From NCBI GenBank assembly GCA_946478985.1, contig CAMLDZ010000003.1, positions 1 to 64,000 on the forward strand: a stretch of DNA of 64,000 nucleotides. The letters are read 5' to 3'. The stretch is from an uncultured Solimonas sp. (GTDB taxonomy: Bacteria; Pseudomonadota; Gammaproteobacteria; Nevskiales; Nevskiaceae). The notes below the pieces were generated by a model. It was not told the origin of the DNA and searched no databases. It was given only the letters and a program-made list of their open reading frames with translations. Numbering within the stretch: position 1 is the first letter of the stretch; every line of letters starts with the position of its first letter. This document shows positions 55,410-64,000 of the stretch, piece by piece. The translations under genes and the position numbers were made by a program.

Positions 55410-56960
55410 CTACAGGCGCAGTTCCACCCTGAACAGCAGGTCGGCCCGGGTATCGTCCCGCGTCTGCCGATTGATGCCGGAGCTGGCCAGCGGCGCCGCT
55501 GCCGACACGCTCAGGCTCAGGTGCTTGCGCCAGTCCACGGTCAACGCCGCGCCGGCGTCGGCAACCGACTGGCTGCGCCCGTTTCCGTCCAGGATGAAAC
55601 CGGCCTCGCTGACGCGCGATACCCCGTACTCGGCGAACAGCTTGGGTGCGAGTTTCCATCCTGCCCATTCGGCCAGCGTCAGCTCCCACTGCAGGGCCGC
55701 CAGCGCGCCCTGGTCGCCGTAAGCGAAGCCCGGCAGGTAGGACTCGATCGCGCTGCGGCCGCCGAGCACCCACTGCTGCTGCTCCGGCAGGGTGTCGCCC
55801 GACCATTGTCCGGAGACGCGCAACTGCACCGTCTGGCGATCGGCGACCGGCACCTGCGCGCGCAAATCCGGACGCAGCAGCAGATAGCCCAGATCGGCGA
55901 AAACCTCGGGATCATCGCTGCGATCGTCACCGAGCCCCTTGCGCAGGGCCAGCGACAGATCGAAGTCCCAGGCGCGCTCGAACAGCAGCACGCTGCATCG
56001 ATAGCCGGTCGAAACCTCCACGGAGGTGTAGGTCTGCCGCTGCACCGCAAGATCGAGGGGATCCAGCTTCAGGCGCTTCCAGACGTAATCGACCTTGCCG
56101 CCCAGAGTCCAGCGATGCGAGAGCGAGGCCGACAGCAGGTTCTGCCAGCTGGCTTCGGCCTGCCGGATGTCACCCTTGAATTCGTAGTCGATCGTGCTGT
56201 CGTCGAGCTCGGGCTTTTGCGAGTAGTCGATGTAGCTCGCCGTCAGACCGAACAGGCCGAGCCGGCCGACATGACTCCACGCCACCGAGGCATCGGCGTA
56301 TTCGGCATCGGCACTGCCGTCGTCGAGCTCCGGAAACGCGTAGCGGCCGCCGACCGCCACGGTGTCGCCGCTGCCGAAGTTCTGCTTCAGCAGGAGGTCG
56401 GCGAAATACCGGCCCAGGAATCGGTTGCCCGGATTGCCGAAGCCGCCGGCCAGCGAGGTCTGCGCCGGTCCCTCGCCGTTCTCCGCCAGCAGCACCGCCA
56501 CGCCGCCCGCTTCGGGCCGCAGCGCCATCTGCAGGCTCTCGCCGGCGCGGTCGGCGTGTTCGGACGCCAGGATGCGGGCGGACTCGAGCGCGTCGACGTC
56601 GAGCGCCTCGCGCGAGGGCAGATCCTCGAAGTACGGCTGGTAGCGCTGCGGCATCTGGATCGCGGTGACCGGCTGCGGCGCCACCGACACATAAAGATCG
56701 TCGCCGTTGAGCGCGTAGGCGATCTTGGCGACCGGATAGCCGCTGCTGTAGTACGCATCGCGCACCGCATAGACCACATCGGACTGCGTCTGCGCGCGCG
56801 CCAGCAGCAGGCGCAGCAGCGCTTCCGGCGGCGGCGGCCCGAAGACATGCAGGCGCGTGTTGCCCAGCGTGACGGTGAAAGCAGCGGTGGCCGCGCCGGC
56901 GGGAAAACTCGAAAGCTGCGCTTCCTGCGGCAGCTGCGGGGGCGGCAGATCGATCGCCAT
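55410..56960 (-). CDS. TpsB/ShlB-like outer-membrane transporter (POTRA plus barrel), no visible signal peptide
   Basis: A 516-residue protein. The N-terminal 75 residues include a POTRA-like part (GNTRLHVFGPPPPEALLRLL, YAVRDAYYSSGYPVAKI) and the remainder is a 16-strand type barrel (FGNPGNRFLGRYFADLLLK, VGGRYAFPELDDG, QQWVLGGRSAIESYLPG, ALAALQWELTLAEW) ending in LLFRVELRL, a normal outer-membrane C-terminus. The VLGGRSAIESYLPG region matches the ShlB/FhaC motif. No signal peptide precedes it; a stop codon lies just upstream in frame and only a GTG at 56981 would extend it. The start may be misassembled. No TpsA partner is nearby. Confidence 0.75.
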   Translation of the reverse strand: MAIDLPPPQLPQEAQLSSFPAGAATAAFTVTLGNTRLHVFGPPPPEALLRLLLARAQTQSDVVYAVRDAYYSSGYPVAKIAYALNGDDLYVSVAPQPVTAIQMPQRYQPYFEDLPSREALDVDALESARILASEHADRAGESLQMALRPEAGGVAVLLAENGEGPAQTSLAGGFGNPGNRFLGRYFADLLLKQNFGSGDTVAVGGRYAFPELDDGSADAEYADASVAWSHVGRLGLFGLTASYIDYSQKPELDDSTIDYEFKGDIRQAEASWQNLLSASLSHRWTLGGKVDYVWKRLKLDPLDLAVQRQTYTSVEVSTGYRCSVLLFERAWDFDLSLALRKGLGDDRSDDPEVFADLGYLLLRPDLRAQVPVADRQTVQLRVSGQWSGDTLPEQQQWVLGGRSAIESYLPGFAYGDQGALAALQWELTLAEWAGWKLAPKLFAEYGVSRVSEAGFILDGNGRSQSVADAGAALTVDWRKHLSLSVSAAAPLASSGINRQTRDDTRADLLFRVELRL

Positions 56961-57095
56961 CAGCGGGCACCTGCCCCGCACCGCAGGGCCTCAACGGTCG
57001 TACTGCACACGAATACCTGTCTCCTCGGATGCGTTGCGCCGGAATCGGGATCGGCGACGTCGGATTTGGTTCGCACTATACCGATCCAAGCGCGC

Positions 57096-59819
57096 TCAGC
57101 GCGCCAGCAGATTCAGTCCGCGCGCGCGCGCCAGCGCCGCCGAGCGGCTCGATACGCCGAGCTTGCTGTAGAGGTTGTACAGATGCCATTTGACGGTGGC
57201 CACCGATACCGACAGGCGATCAGCGAGCTGCTGGTTCGACAGGCCGGCGTCGACCAGGGCCAGCAGTTCCAGTTCACGCGCGGTCGGGGTCTCCGACAAT
57301 TGCGGCGGCTTGTCGCGCTCCTGCTCGATCAGTTCGCGCGTGCTGGCCTGTGCCGGCAGCAGCGCGCAGATCTCGGTGAAGAATTGCCGCTCCTCGTCGT
57401 TGGCAAAACCCCAGTCCTTGGCTTTGGTGTCATTGACCAGGCTGGCGACCAGGCTGGCGCGGTCGGCGAAAGCGCGCACGTAGCGACGCCGCGCCGCCAG
57501 GCTGATCGCGCGGGTCAGATGTCGCGCCGCCGGCGCCGGGTTGTGCGAGACGTTGGCAAGCTGCGCCTCGTCCAGCGCCAGCTCGACCAGGCGGCCGTAG
57601 CGATTGTCGGCGCGCGCCAGCTTCGACTCCTCGGCGATCAGGGCCGCTGCTTGACGCAGGCGGCCGGCGGCGATATGCAGCTCGATGCGGCTTGCCATCA
57701 GCAGATCGCGCACGCACGGAATCCGGCGCACGGCATCGTCGGCTTCAAGCTCCGCCGCTGAGCCGCCGAGTCCCAGTTGCTCGGCCCTGAGGGCGGCCTC
57801 ATCGAGCCGGCCGACGCGCAGCAGACGACGGATTTCGAAGCAGCTGAGCATCAGCGCCAACCGCGGCGGATAGGCGGCGGCGATCTCGCGCAGCGCGGCG
57901 AGGGACTCATCAGCAGGGTCGCCGCTCCACAGCTTGACGCCGGCGTCCAGACCGAAGGCGGTGGTATCGAGCATGCCGTGGGTCTGCGCGCGACGCAGGC
58001 CCAGCGCCAGCCATTCGGCCGCCTGCGCCGTCTGCCCGGTCTCGACCGCACTCTTGGCCGCCAGCATCGCCACGGTACCGGTAATGCCGGCAGCATCGCC
58101 GGCCGATTCGCGCGTCCGCGCCAGCAGCGCCTGCAGATCGTGATGCGCCTCGGCGAAGTCGCCTTCGAGCAAGGGGACCATCGCGCCGATCAAGCCTACC
58201 CAGGCGTTGCCGTAGTCGCTGTCGGCCTGGGCGATCGCCGAACGCGCCTGCCGGCACAGGGCGCGCGCCTCGATCGACGCGAACATGCTGGCGCGCTCGA
58301 TGGCTGCCGCGCAGGCCACCGTTGCGACATTGAACGGATCGGCGCCGGCCGCGTCGGCCAGCCACTGCAGCGCCTGCTCGCGGGCTTCGCCGAGACGGTC
58401 GGTATAGATGTCGATGGCCAGGCGGATGACGTCGATGCGGCGGCGGAACTCGCGCGCATCGGCACGGCTGAAGGCCGCCGCGCCGCCGCGCTGCAGCCGC
58501 GCCGTCAGCAGATCGGCCTGGGCGCGTGCGTACTCGTAGCGCCGGTGGAAAACCAGCGCCCAGACGTACCAGTAGTCGGTCTCCCAGCCGCCCCGATGGC
58601 CGCCGCGGTGCAGTTGCTCGACCCATTCGATGTACTGCCGCAGGTCGCCACGGTCGCGCACGAACAAGGCGGCGATGCGCTCAAGGATCGCCGCCGTCAG
58701 CGGCACCGAGCCGGAGGCCTGGGCGTACTCGACCGCATCCACCCAGCGCCCCTCGTTCTCGCACCACTCGGCCGCACGCGCGAGGATCTCGGCGCGCCGG
58801 GGTAGCGGCAGCTGGCGCTCCGCCTCGTCGAGCAGAAATTCGCGGAACAGGGCGTGCAGCCGGTACCAGCTGCGCTTGCGGTCCAGCGGGATCACGAACA
58901 GGTTGTGGCGCAGCAATTGCCGTACATGTTCGGCAGCCTGCGCATCGCCGCCGGCATGCCGGCACAGATTGACATTGAAGCTGCGCAGCAGCGCCACCTC
59001 CAGCAGGAACTGCCGGAACTCGGGGGCGAAGGTCTGCAACACCTGGCGATTGAGCAGCGCGGCCAGATCCTCGTCGGCGCCTGAGAAGCGCCGCAAGGCC
59101 TGCTCCGGCGCCTCGGCATTGGAGAGAACGATCTGCATCAGGCGCACGGCGGCCGGCCAGCCTTCGGTCTGCTCGCGCACGGTGGCCAGCGCGGCGTCGC
59201 CGAGGCGCTCGCAGAGCTCGGGCCCGAACAGCGCGCGGATCGCCTCATCGTCCAGGCTCAGTTCATCGGGCCGGATCGCGCGCAGCCGGCCCTCGAGCTT
59301 GGCGCGGCTTTGGTGGCAAGGCAGTTCGCCGGTGCTGGCAAAGACCAGATGCACGCTGGCAGGCGTGCGGAAGATCAGCGCGTCGAGCAGCCGGTGCAAT
59401 GTCTCGTCGACGCAGGCATTGAGATTGTCGATGAACAGCAGCCGGGTGCGGCTGGTCGCGGCCGCCGCCTCGACCACGGCGTCGATGCGCGTTTCGACCG
59501 GCTCGTCACCCTGGTGCAGGGCCTGCCGCGGATCGACGGGCAGATCACCGGCGCGCAGCAATTCCTCCAGATGCGCCAGCACCCGCTCGATGCTGCTGTC
59601 GCGATCGTCCAGAGCCAGCCAGCGGCAGTCGCAGCCGGCCTGCCGGTAGTGCGTGTACAGCGAGCCGAGCAGCACGGTCTTGCCGTAACCGGTGGGGGCC
59701 GTCACCGTCGTCAGCTTGGAGGCTGGCACCGCGCCCTGGGTGAGGCTGGCGAACAGGCGTGTCCGCACCGGCGGAAACGAAAAGTACGGGGGATCGGCGC
59801 GGGCGGAGACGGCGTTCAT
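57096..59819 (-). CDS. MalT-type LuxR-family regulator (LAL)
   Basis: A 907-residue ATP-binding transcription activator. Walker A is APTGYGKT (41-48) and Walker B is probably LLFIDNLNACVDE. The middle is a helical TPR-like region. The C-terminal 65 residues are a LuxR helix-turn-helix (PTARELELLALVDAGLSNQQ, LSVSVATVKWHLYNLYSKLG). Such regulators bind an unknown inducer and ATP. It is divergent from the acyl-CoA dehydrogenase gene 157 bases away, which may be its target. Confidence 0.9.
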   Translation of the reverse strand: MNAVSARADPPYFSFPPVRTRLFASLTQGAVPASKLTTVTAPTGYGKTVLLGSLYTHYRQAGCDCRWLALDDRDSSIERVLAHLEELLRAGDLPVDPRQALHQGDEPVETRIDAVVEAAAATSRTRLLFIDNLNACVDETLHRLLDALIFRTPASVHLVFASTGELPCHQSRAKLEGRLRAIRPDELSLDDEAIRALFGPELCERLGDAALATVREQTEGWPAAVRLMQIVLSNAEAPEQALRRFSGADEDLAALLNRQVLQTFAPEFRQFLLEVALLRSFNVNLCRHAGGDAQAAEHVRQLLRHNLFVIPLDRKRSWYRLHALFREFLLDEAERQLPLPRRAEILARAAEWCENEGRWVDAVEYAQASGSVPLTAAILERIAALFVRDRGDLRQYIEWVEQLHRGGHRGGWETDYWYVWALVFHRRYEYARAQADLLTARLQRGGAAAFSRADAREFRRRIDVIRLAIDIYTDRLGEAREQALQWLADAAGADPFNVATVACAAAIERASMFASIEARALCRQARSAIAQADSDYGNAWVGLIGAMVPLLEGDFAEAHHDLQALLARTRESAGDAAGITGTVAMLAAKSAVETGQTAQAAEWLALGLRRAQTHGMLDTTAFGLDAGVKLWSGDPADESLAALREIAAAYPPRLALMLSCFEIRRLLRVGRLDEAALRAEQLGLGGSAAELEADDAVRRIPCVRDLLMASRIELHIAAGRLRQAAALIAEESKLARADNRYGRLVELALDEAQLANVSHNPAPAARHLTRAISLAARRRYVRAFADRASLVASLVNDTKAKDWGFANDEERQFFTEICALLPAQASTRELIEQERDKPPQLSETPTARELELLALVDAGLSNQQLADRLSVSVATVKWHLYNLYSKLGVSSRSAALARARGLNLLAR

Positions 59820-59976
59820 CCAGTCAAGCCTGCCGTGCTGCAGCGCGATCGCACAAGCCGGGCCTGGCCTCGCGCTAACTTTCGGCTAGGCAGCGCCAGC
59901 TGTCCGCCCCCTAGTCTTTACATCCGCCATCCGCCCGTCGCATCGCGCCTGCGATGCAATTTCAGGAGCCAGCCCG

Positions 59977-61197
59977 ATGTCCGCACCCCGCCGCCGCGCC
60001 GAGCAGCTGTTCAACGACGTCTTCCTGCCCGAGGAGACGCTGCGCGTGCGCCGCGAAGTGCGGCAGTTCGCCGATGACGTGGTGCGCCCGGTGGCACAGC
60101 AGATCAACACCACGCCCGAATCGCGCGAGAGCTTCCCGCACGCGCTGTTCAAGGCGATGGGCGCGGCCGGCCTGTACCGCTATCCGTTCGCCGCCGATGT
60201 CGGCGGCCTGGGCCTGGAGTACCCGACGCTGGCGACGATGACCGTGCTCGAAGAGCTGGGCTATTACTCGCCCAGCCTGGCCTCGGCACTGTACGACGGC
60301 CAGGCCATCCTGGTCGGCCAGACGCTCAACCGCGCCGGCGATTTGCTGCGCGGCAAGTACCTGCCGCAACTGGTGCGCGGCGAGTTCGTCGGCAGCTTCG
60401 CCACCAGCGAGCCGGAAGCCAGCACCGATCTGTCCGCGCAGAACATGCAGACCGTCGCGACCAAGGTGGATGGCGGCTGGCGCATCAGCGGTCACAAGCG
60501 CTGGATCACCAACTCGGTTGCCGCCGACTGGATCGCCGTGCTGTGCCGCGAGGGCGATCGCCAGACCTTCCTGTTCGCCGACATGCGCGCCACCGGTGTG
60601 TCGGTCGGCGAGCCCGATCGCAAGATGGGCAACTACGTGCAGCTGACCGCCGACGTGCAGTTCAAGGATGTCTTCGTGCCGGAAGATCATCTGATCGGCG
60701 AAGCCGGCGGCGGTCTGCGGGCGGCGCTCGGTGCCTTGATGCTCGGCCGCATGGGTATCGGTGCAGTGGGCGTGGCGATGGCGCAGGCGGCGTTCGATTT
60801 CTCTACCGACTACATCAGCCATCGCCAGGTGTTCGGCAAACCTATTGGCGCGTTCCAGCACTGGCAGTTCCGCTTCGCCGACCATGCGATCGGCATCGAG
60901 AACGCGCGCAGCCTCTACCAGAAGGCCGCAATGCTCTACGACCGCTACGGCCGCGCCGAGACCGAAGCGGCGATGGCCAAGGTCGCCGGCTCCGAACTGG
61001 CCGTCGATGTCGCACGCGACGCGATCCAGGCCTGCGGCGCTTACGGCTTCGTGCAGACCCTCAAGGGGCCGGGCCAGCACTTCCCGCTGGAGTCGATCTA
61101 CCGCGACGCCAAGATCGGCGAGATCTACGAAGGCGCCAACGAGGTGCAGCGCTGGGTCGTGGCGCGGAATATCTTTGGGCGGGAGATCACGGGCTGA
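59977..61197 (+). CDS. Acyl-CoA dehydrogenase
   Basis: A 406-residue flavoenzyme of the usual size. Conserved segments: SFATSEPEASTDLSAQNMQT in the FAD site, RWITNSVAADWIAV, SHRQVFGKPIGAFQHWQFR, QACGAYGFVQ and IGEIYEGANEVQRWVVAR with the catalytic Glu. CAGGAG precedes ATG 59977. The gene may serve oxidation of a branched or cyclic acyl chain. It is followed by the second REP-like repeat and converges on the TonB-dependent receptor gene. Confidence 0.9.
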   Translation: MSAPRRRAEQLFNDVFLPEETLRVRREVRQFADDVVRPVAQQINTTPESRESFPHALFKAMGAAGLYRYPFAADVGGLGLEYPTLATMTVLEELGYYSPSLASALYDGQAILVGQTLNRAGDLLRGKYLPQLVRGEFVGSFATSEPEASTDLSAQNMQTVATKVDGGWRISGHKRWITNSVAADWIAVLCREGDRQTFLFADMRATGVSVGEPDRKMGNYVQLTADVQFKDVFVPEDHLIGEAGGGLRAALGALMLGRMGIGAVGVAMAQAAFDFSTDYISHRQVFGKPIGAFQHWQFRFADHAIGIENARSLYQKAAMLYDRYGRAETEAAMAKVAGSELAVDVARDAIQACGAYGFVQTLKGPGQHFPLESIYRDAKIGEIYEGANEVQRWVVARNIFGREITG

Positions 61198-61272
61198 CGG
61201 GGTTTACGACTCGCCGGTTTTACCTGTTCTGCTTGGTTTGCCTTTCGCCTTGTGAGGCGACAGCCACAGCGG

Positions 61273-61325
61273 CCCCTCATCCGCCCTGCGGGCACCTTCT
61301 CCCCGCAGGCGGGGAGAAGGGAGGT
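61273..61325. repeat. REP-like hairpin repeat, second copy
   Basis: CCCCTCATCCGCCCTGCGGG followed by CCTTCTCCCCGC-ag-GCGGGGAGAAGG, a 12-bp perfect hairpin. It is a single-hairpin variant of the element at 18592-18685. Confidence 0.75.
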
Positions 61326-61369
61326 GGGTTAAAGCGCCTTTGCAAGCTCCTAAAAAGTGCAGCGCTCAA

Positions 61370-63661
61370 CTACCGCCCCACCTCAAACCCCAGCTTGAGA
61401 ATCAAGGTCCGCGGCTGGTTGTAGATCGCCAGGATGCCGCCGGTGTTGGGCGTATCGAAGACGACCGCCGGCTTGAATTCGTTGGTCAGGTTGCTGCCCA
61501 CCAGACTGAGGTCGGGCGCGCCCGGCCAGCCGGGAAAGCGCACGCCGATCCGCGCGCCGAGCAGACCCAGCGCCGGGTGCTCGTAGGTGTGCGGCAGATT
61601 GTTGTAGTTGCGGTTCTGGTAGGTATACGACAGCGTCGCGCTGAGTTCGCTGTTGCTGATCTGCCGTGCATAGTTGACCAGCAGCGAGCCGGTGAACGGT
61701 GACGAACCCGGCAGCTCGGTGCCCTTGGGCGCCGGCCCCTGGAAATCGTCGAAGAACTCGGTGGTCTGCGCATCGAGATAGCCGAGGTTGAGATCGACCA
61801 GAAAGCCGCTCTCGAATGCAGCCTTGAAACTGGTCTCGATGCCGATGGTGCGGGCGCCGCCGACGTTGTCGGTGTAGGCGAACACGCCGGTGTAGTCGCG
61901 CTGCTGGATCTGCATGTCGCTCCACTCGAGGTAGAACGCCGTGGTATCCCATTGCAGCCGGCCGTCGAACCAGGTGGTACGGGTGCCCAGCTCGTAGTTC
62001 CAGATCGAGTCCGAGTCGAAGAACAGCGGCACCTGCGGATCCAGCGTCGGATTCTGGTTGGCGCCGGCGTAGCGGAAGCCCTTCACCGCCGAGCCGTAGA
62101 TCGAGAAGTCGCGGCTGTAGCGCCACTGCAGCGTGAACTTCGGATTGAACACCGTCTCGCCGATCGTGCCGCGATTGGTCCCCAGCGGAATCGCCACGCC
62201 CTCAGGCAGGGTCGGCAGGTTGGGCAGGATCGGCGCCGACAGCGGCAGGACCTTGGTCGAGATCGCAGCCTGGGTCGTCTGCCGGAACAGGCGGCCACCG
62301 AGCCCCAGTTGCCAGCGCTCGCCGATCTCGCGCGTGGTGTCGAAGAACAAGGCGTTCTCCTTGGCGTCGACATCGCCCTGCAGGCGCAGGGTCAGACCGG
62401 TGAACTGCGGCACCAGGTTCAGGCGCAGGAACTGATCGGTGTAGACGTAGTAGTAGCCGGCGACATAGCTCCAGCGGTCGAGCAGCCAGAAGCCGGACTC
62501 GGTCGGCGCTGTCGAGACGATGCGCAGTTCCGCGCTCGGCTGCGTGGAGTTCGACGGCGTACCGCCCAGCGCGCCGATGCCCAGCGCCGAGGTGCCGAGG
62601 AACTGCGAGTAATCGAGGTTCTGGTTGTAGGTCTTGTTGAGCTGGCTGCCGATCAGGAACGTGTCGAAGCCATCGAAGCCGACGCGCAGCTTGGCGTAGA
62701 GCGCCGTCGTGCGCGAATCCAGGGTGTCCGGGTAGAAGCGATGCTCGTGCACCGCCGCGTCGTCGCGGCTGGCGAAGCTGCCGTCGTCCTGCGTGCTCAG
62801 GCGTTGCATCCAGTTGAGCTGCAGATCGGAATCGGCACCGAAGCGCCAGCCGAGCAGCGCGCGCACCTGGGTCGACTCGCTGGAGTTGATATCGTCGCGG
62901 TCGGCGCGCTGGTCGTAGACATAGCCCGGGTTCTCACGGCGGCTGGCGACCACGCGCACCGCCAAACCATCGGTGATCGGCTGGTTCCACATGCCGGCGT
63001 AGTACTGCGAGAGATCGTCGCTCTTGGCCATGGTGCCGATGCCGGAGCTGAAGCGCCCGTAGGCCTCGCCGTATTCGGGCTTGGCCGGCACATAGCGCAC
63101 TGCGCCGCTCAGCGCCGAGCCGCCGAACAAGGTGCCTTGCGGGCCCTTGAGCACCTCGACGGTCGCCATGTCGAAGGGATCGAGATTCGGTTGCGGGCCG
63201 AGGATCGACGGATTGACCAGCGACACGTCCTCGTAGAACAGGCCGAAGGTGCGTGTAAAGAAGGTGAAGAAGGTGTCCGTGGAGACGCCGCGGAAGATCA
63301 CCGAGGCCGACTCGGCGTCGAGGCCGGGACTGACGGTGACGCCCGGCGAGAACCGCGTGATCGCTTCCAGGCTGTCAGCGCCGGCTTTCTGCAGCTGCTC
63401 GCCAGTGAAGGCGTCGACACTGATCGGCAGCTCGCGCGCGTCGACCGCGCGCTTGGTTGCGGTGACGATCACTTCCTCGATCACCGCGCCGCGCGGCGCC
63501 GCTGCCGCCGGCGCCGGCACGGACGGCGCGTCCTCGGCCAGCGGAATCGTCGGCAGGATTTCCGGCGACGACTCCTGCGCCGCGACGGCCGATGCAGCCA
63601 GAAAGCCGAGGCCTGTCAGCCACAGCCGCCCGAAACGAACACTCCCCGATTCGCTGGCCAT
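61370..63661 (-). CDS. TonB-dependent receptor
   Basis: A 763-residue outer-membrane transporter. It has a signal peptide (LWLTGLGFLAASAVAAQ), a TonB box-like EEVIVTATKR, the plug domain with RFSPGVTVSPGLDAESASVIFRGVS and VEVLKGPQGTLFGGSALSGAV, and a barrel ending LILKLGFEVGR. ATG 63661 has GGGGGAG upstream. The plug and absence of siderophore-type residues resemble the large Nevskiales/sphingomonad receptor family with unknown, often steroid or aromatic, ligands; the ligand is not known here. Confidence 0.93.
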   Translation of the reverse strand: MASESGSVRFGRLWLTGLGFLAASAVAAQESSPEILPTIPLAEDAPSVPAPAAAAPRGAVIEEVIVTATKRAVDARELPISVDAFTGEQLQKAGADSLEAITRFSPGVTVSPGLDAESASVIFRGVSTDTFFTFFTRTFGLFYEDVSLVNPSILGPQPNLDPFDMATVEVLKGPQGTLFGGSALSGAVRYVPAKPEYGEAYGRFSSGIGTMAKSDDLSQYYAGMWNQPITDGLAVRVVASRRENPGYVYDQRADRDDINSSESTQVRALLGWRFGADSDLQLNWMQRLSTQDDGSFASRDDAAVHEHRFYPDTLDSRTTALYAKLRVGFDGFDTFLIGSQLNKTYNQNLDYSQFLGTSALGIGALGGTPSNSTQPSAELRIVSTAPTESGFWLLDRWSYVAGYYYVYTDQFLRLNLVPQFTGLTLRLQGDVDAKENALFFDTTREIGERWQLGLGGRLFRQTTQAAISTKVLPLSAPILPNLPTLPEGVAIPLGTNRGTIGETVFNPKFTLQWRYSRDFSIYGSAVKGFRYAGANQNPTLDPQVPLFFDSDSIWNYELGTRTTWFDGRLQWDTTAFYLEWSDMQIQQRDYTGVFAYTDNVGGARTIGIETSFKAAFESGFLVDLNLGYLDAQTTEFFDDFQGPAPKGTELPGSSPFTGSLLVNYARQISNSELSATLSYTYQNRNYNNLPHTYEHPALGLLGARIGVRFPGWPGAPDLSLVGSNLTNEFKPAVVFDTPNTGGILAIYNQPRTLILKLGFEVGR

Positions 63662-63716
63662 CTTCTCCCCCCTGCTCGCCCACCCGGCCCTCGCGCCAGG
63701 TGAGTCTGGCTCACCT

Positions 63717-64000
63717 TCAGAAGGCTACGCCATAGAGCAGGTAGAGTCCAACCGCGCCGACGCTGCCGTGGCCGATCGCCAGAATCAGCGGCGCGCTGTT
63801 CTTGAAGATCACGCGGAAGAACAGCACACCACCGGCGAAGCCGGCGGCAAACACGCCCAGCGCCCACCAGCCGCGCTCCGGCGCCGGCTCCATCTGCAGC
63901 AGCACGTAGGCCAGGAAGGCGATCGCGGCCAGGCCGCCGACGCCGTGCCCGATCGGCAGGATGCCGGGGAAATTCTTCTTGGCCGCGATCAGAGCCAGCA
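63717..64000 (-). CDS. Membrane protein with duplicated GHG motif, partial (5' end outside window)
   Basis: Open to the window edge; 94 residues seen. Three or four hydrophobic helices, with LPIGHGVGGLAAIAFLAYV and LAIGHGSVGAVGLYLLYGV showing an internal repeat that suggests two duplicated helix pairs. No family recognised with certainty. It lies 55 bases downstream of nothing but the start of the TonB-receptor gene and shares its strand, so the two could be one transcript. Confidence 0.7.
   Translation of the reverse strand, partial: LALIAAKKNFPGILPIGHGVGGLAAIAFLAYVLLQMEPAPERGWWALGVFAAGFAGGVLFFRVIFKNSAPLILAIGHGSVGAVGLYLLYGVAF

Overview
The window is one contiguous piece of a GC-rich bacterial chromosome. 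Gene content points to a Gammaproteobacterium with hydrocarbon-degrading and lipid-storing habits: a yajC-secD-secF set, tgt and queA, a WS/DGAT storage-lipid synthase, several acyl-CoA dehydrogenases, a XylM-type membrane hydroxylase and a ring-cleavage pathway. The order Nevskiales (Solimonas / Hydrocarboniphaga-like) would fit, but this is inferred from content and not shown by any marker gene.

1-13 kb: an exopolysaccharide locus of the Wzx/Wzy type, mostly on the minus strand. It has two Wza-type exporters (a lipoprotein cut by the window edge and a large multi-SLBB protein), a Wzz-like co-polymerase, a polymerase, a flippase, an undecaprenyl-phosphate sugar transferase, three GT4 glycosyltransferases and a GumK-like glucuronosyltransferase. 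The product is probably an acidic, xanthan-like polymer.

13-26 kb: housekeeping genes. secF, secD and yajC are separated from tgt and queA by an acyl-CoA dehydrogenase, a glutathione peroxidase, a zinc metallopeptidase and a fused phosphatase-GT20 gene, best read as a bifunctional glucosylglycerol-phosphate synthase/phosphatase (compatible solute). A tRNA-Leu(CAA) follows queA, then about 1.4 kb of poorly coding DNA with two near-identical terminators and a small lipoprotein gene.

27-30 kb: an SDR with an unlisted 48-residue basic protein behind it, and three small proteins of unknown function. 30-33 kb: an acyl-CoA synthetase, a structured intergenic region that may encode a small RNA, and a XylM/CymAa-like diiron hydroxylase.

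33-41 kb: a tight minus-strand glycerolipid operon (alpha/beta hydrolase, PlsB-like, HAD-PlsC fusion, GpsA, WS/DGAT, monoacylglycerol lipase) with four stop/start overlaps. It covers the steps from dihydroxyacetone phosphate to lysophosphatidate, phosphatidate and triacylglycerol or wax ester, plus turnover.

41-52 kb: a pair of hot-dog dehydratases, a broken EthD gene, then a meta-cleavage cluster resembling the p-cumate (cmt) pathway: a divergent CmtD-like class II aldolase-fold protein, acylating acetaldehyde dehydrogenase, hydroxyoxovalerate aldolase, Rieske dioxygenase alpha and beta subunits, extradiol dioxygenase, dihydrodiol dehydrogenase, Rieske ferredoxin, a CymR-like TetR regulator, meta-cleavage hydrolase and oxopentenoate hydratase. 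With the XylM/CymAa-like hydroxylase 10 kb away this suggests oxidation of an alkylbenzene through an aryl carboxylate. No ferredoxin reductase is in view.

52-64 kb: envelope genes (OmpA-like barrel without the peptidoglycan domain, TolA-like protein, SUMF1-fold protein lacking the FGE cysteines, small secreted protein, TpsB-like barrel), a MalT-type LuxR regulator, an acyl-CoA dehydrogenase, a TonB-dependent receptor, and a membrane protein cut by the window end. A hairpin-rich intergenic repeat occurs twice (18.6 and 61.3 kb).
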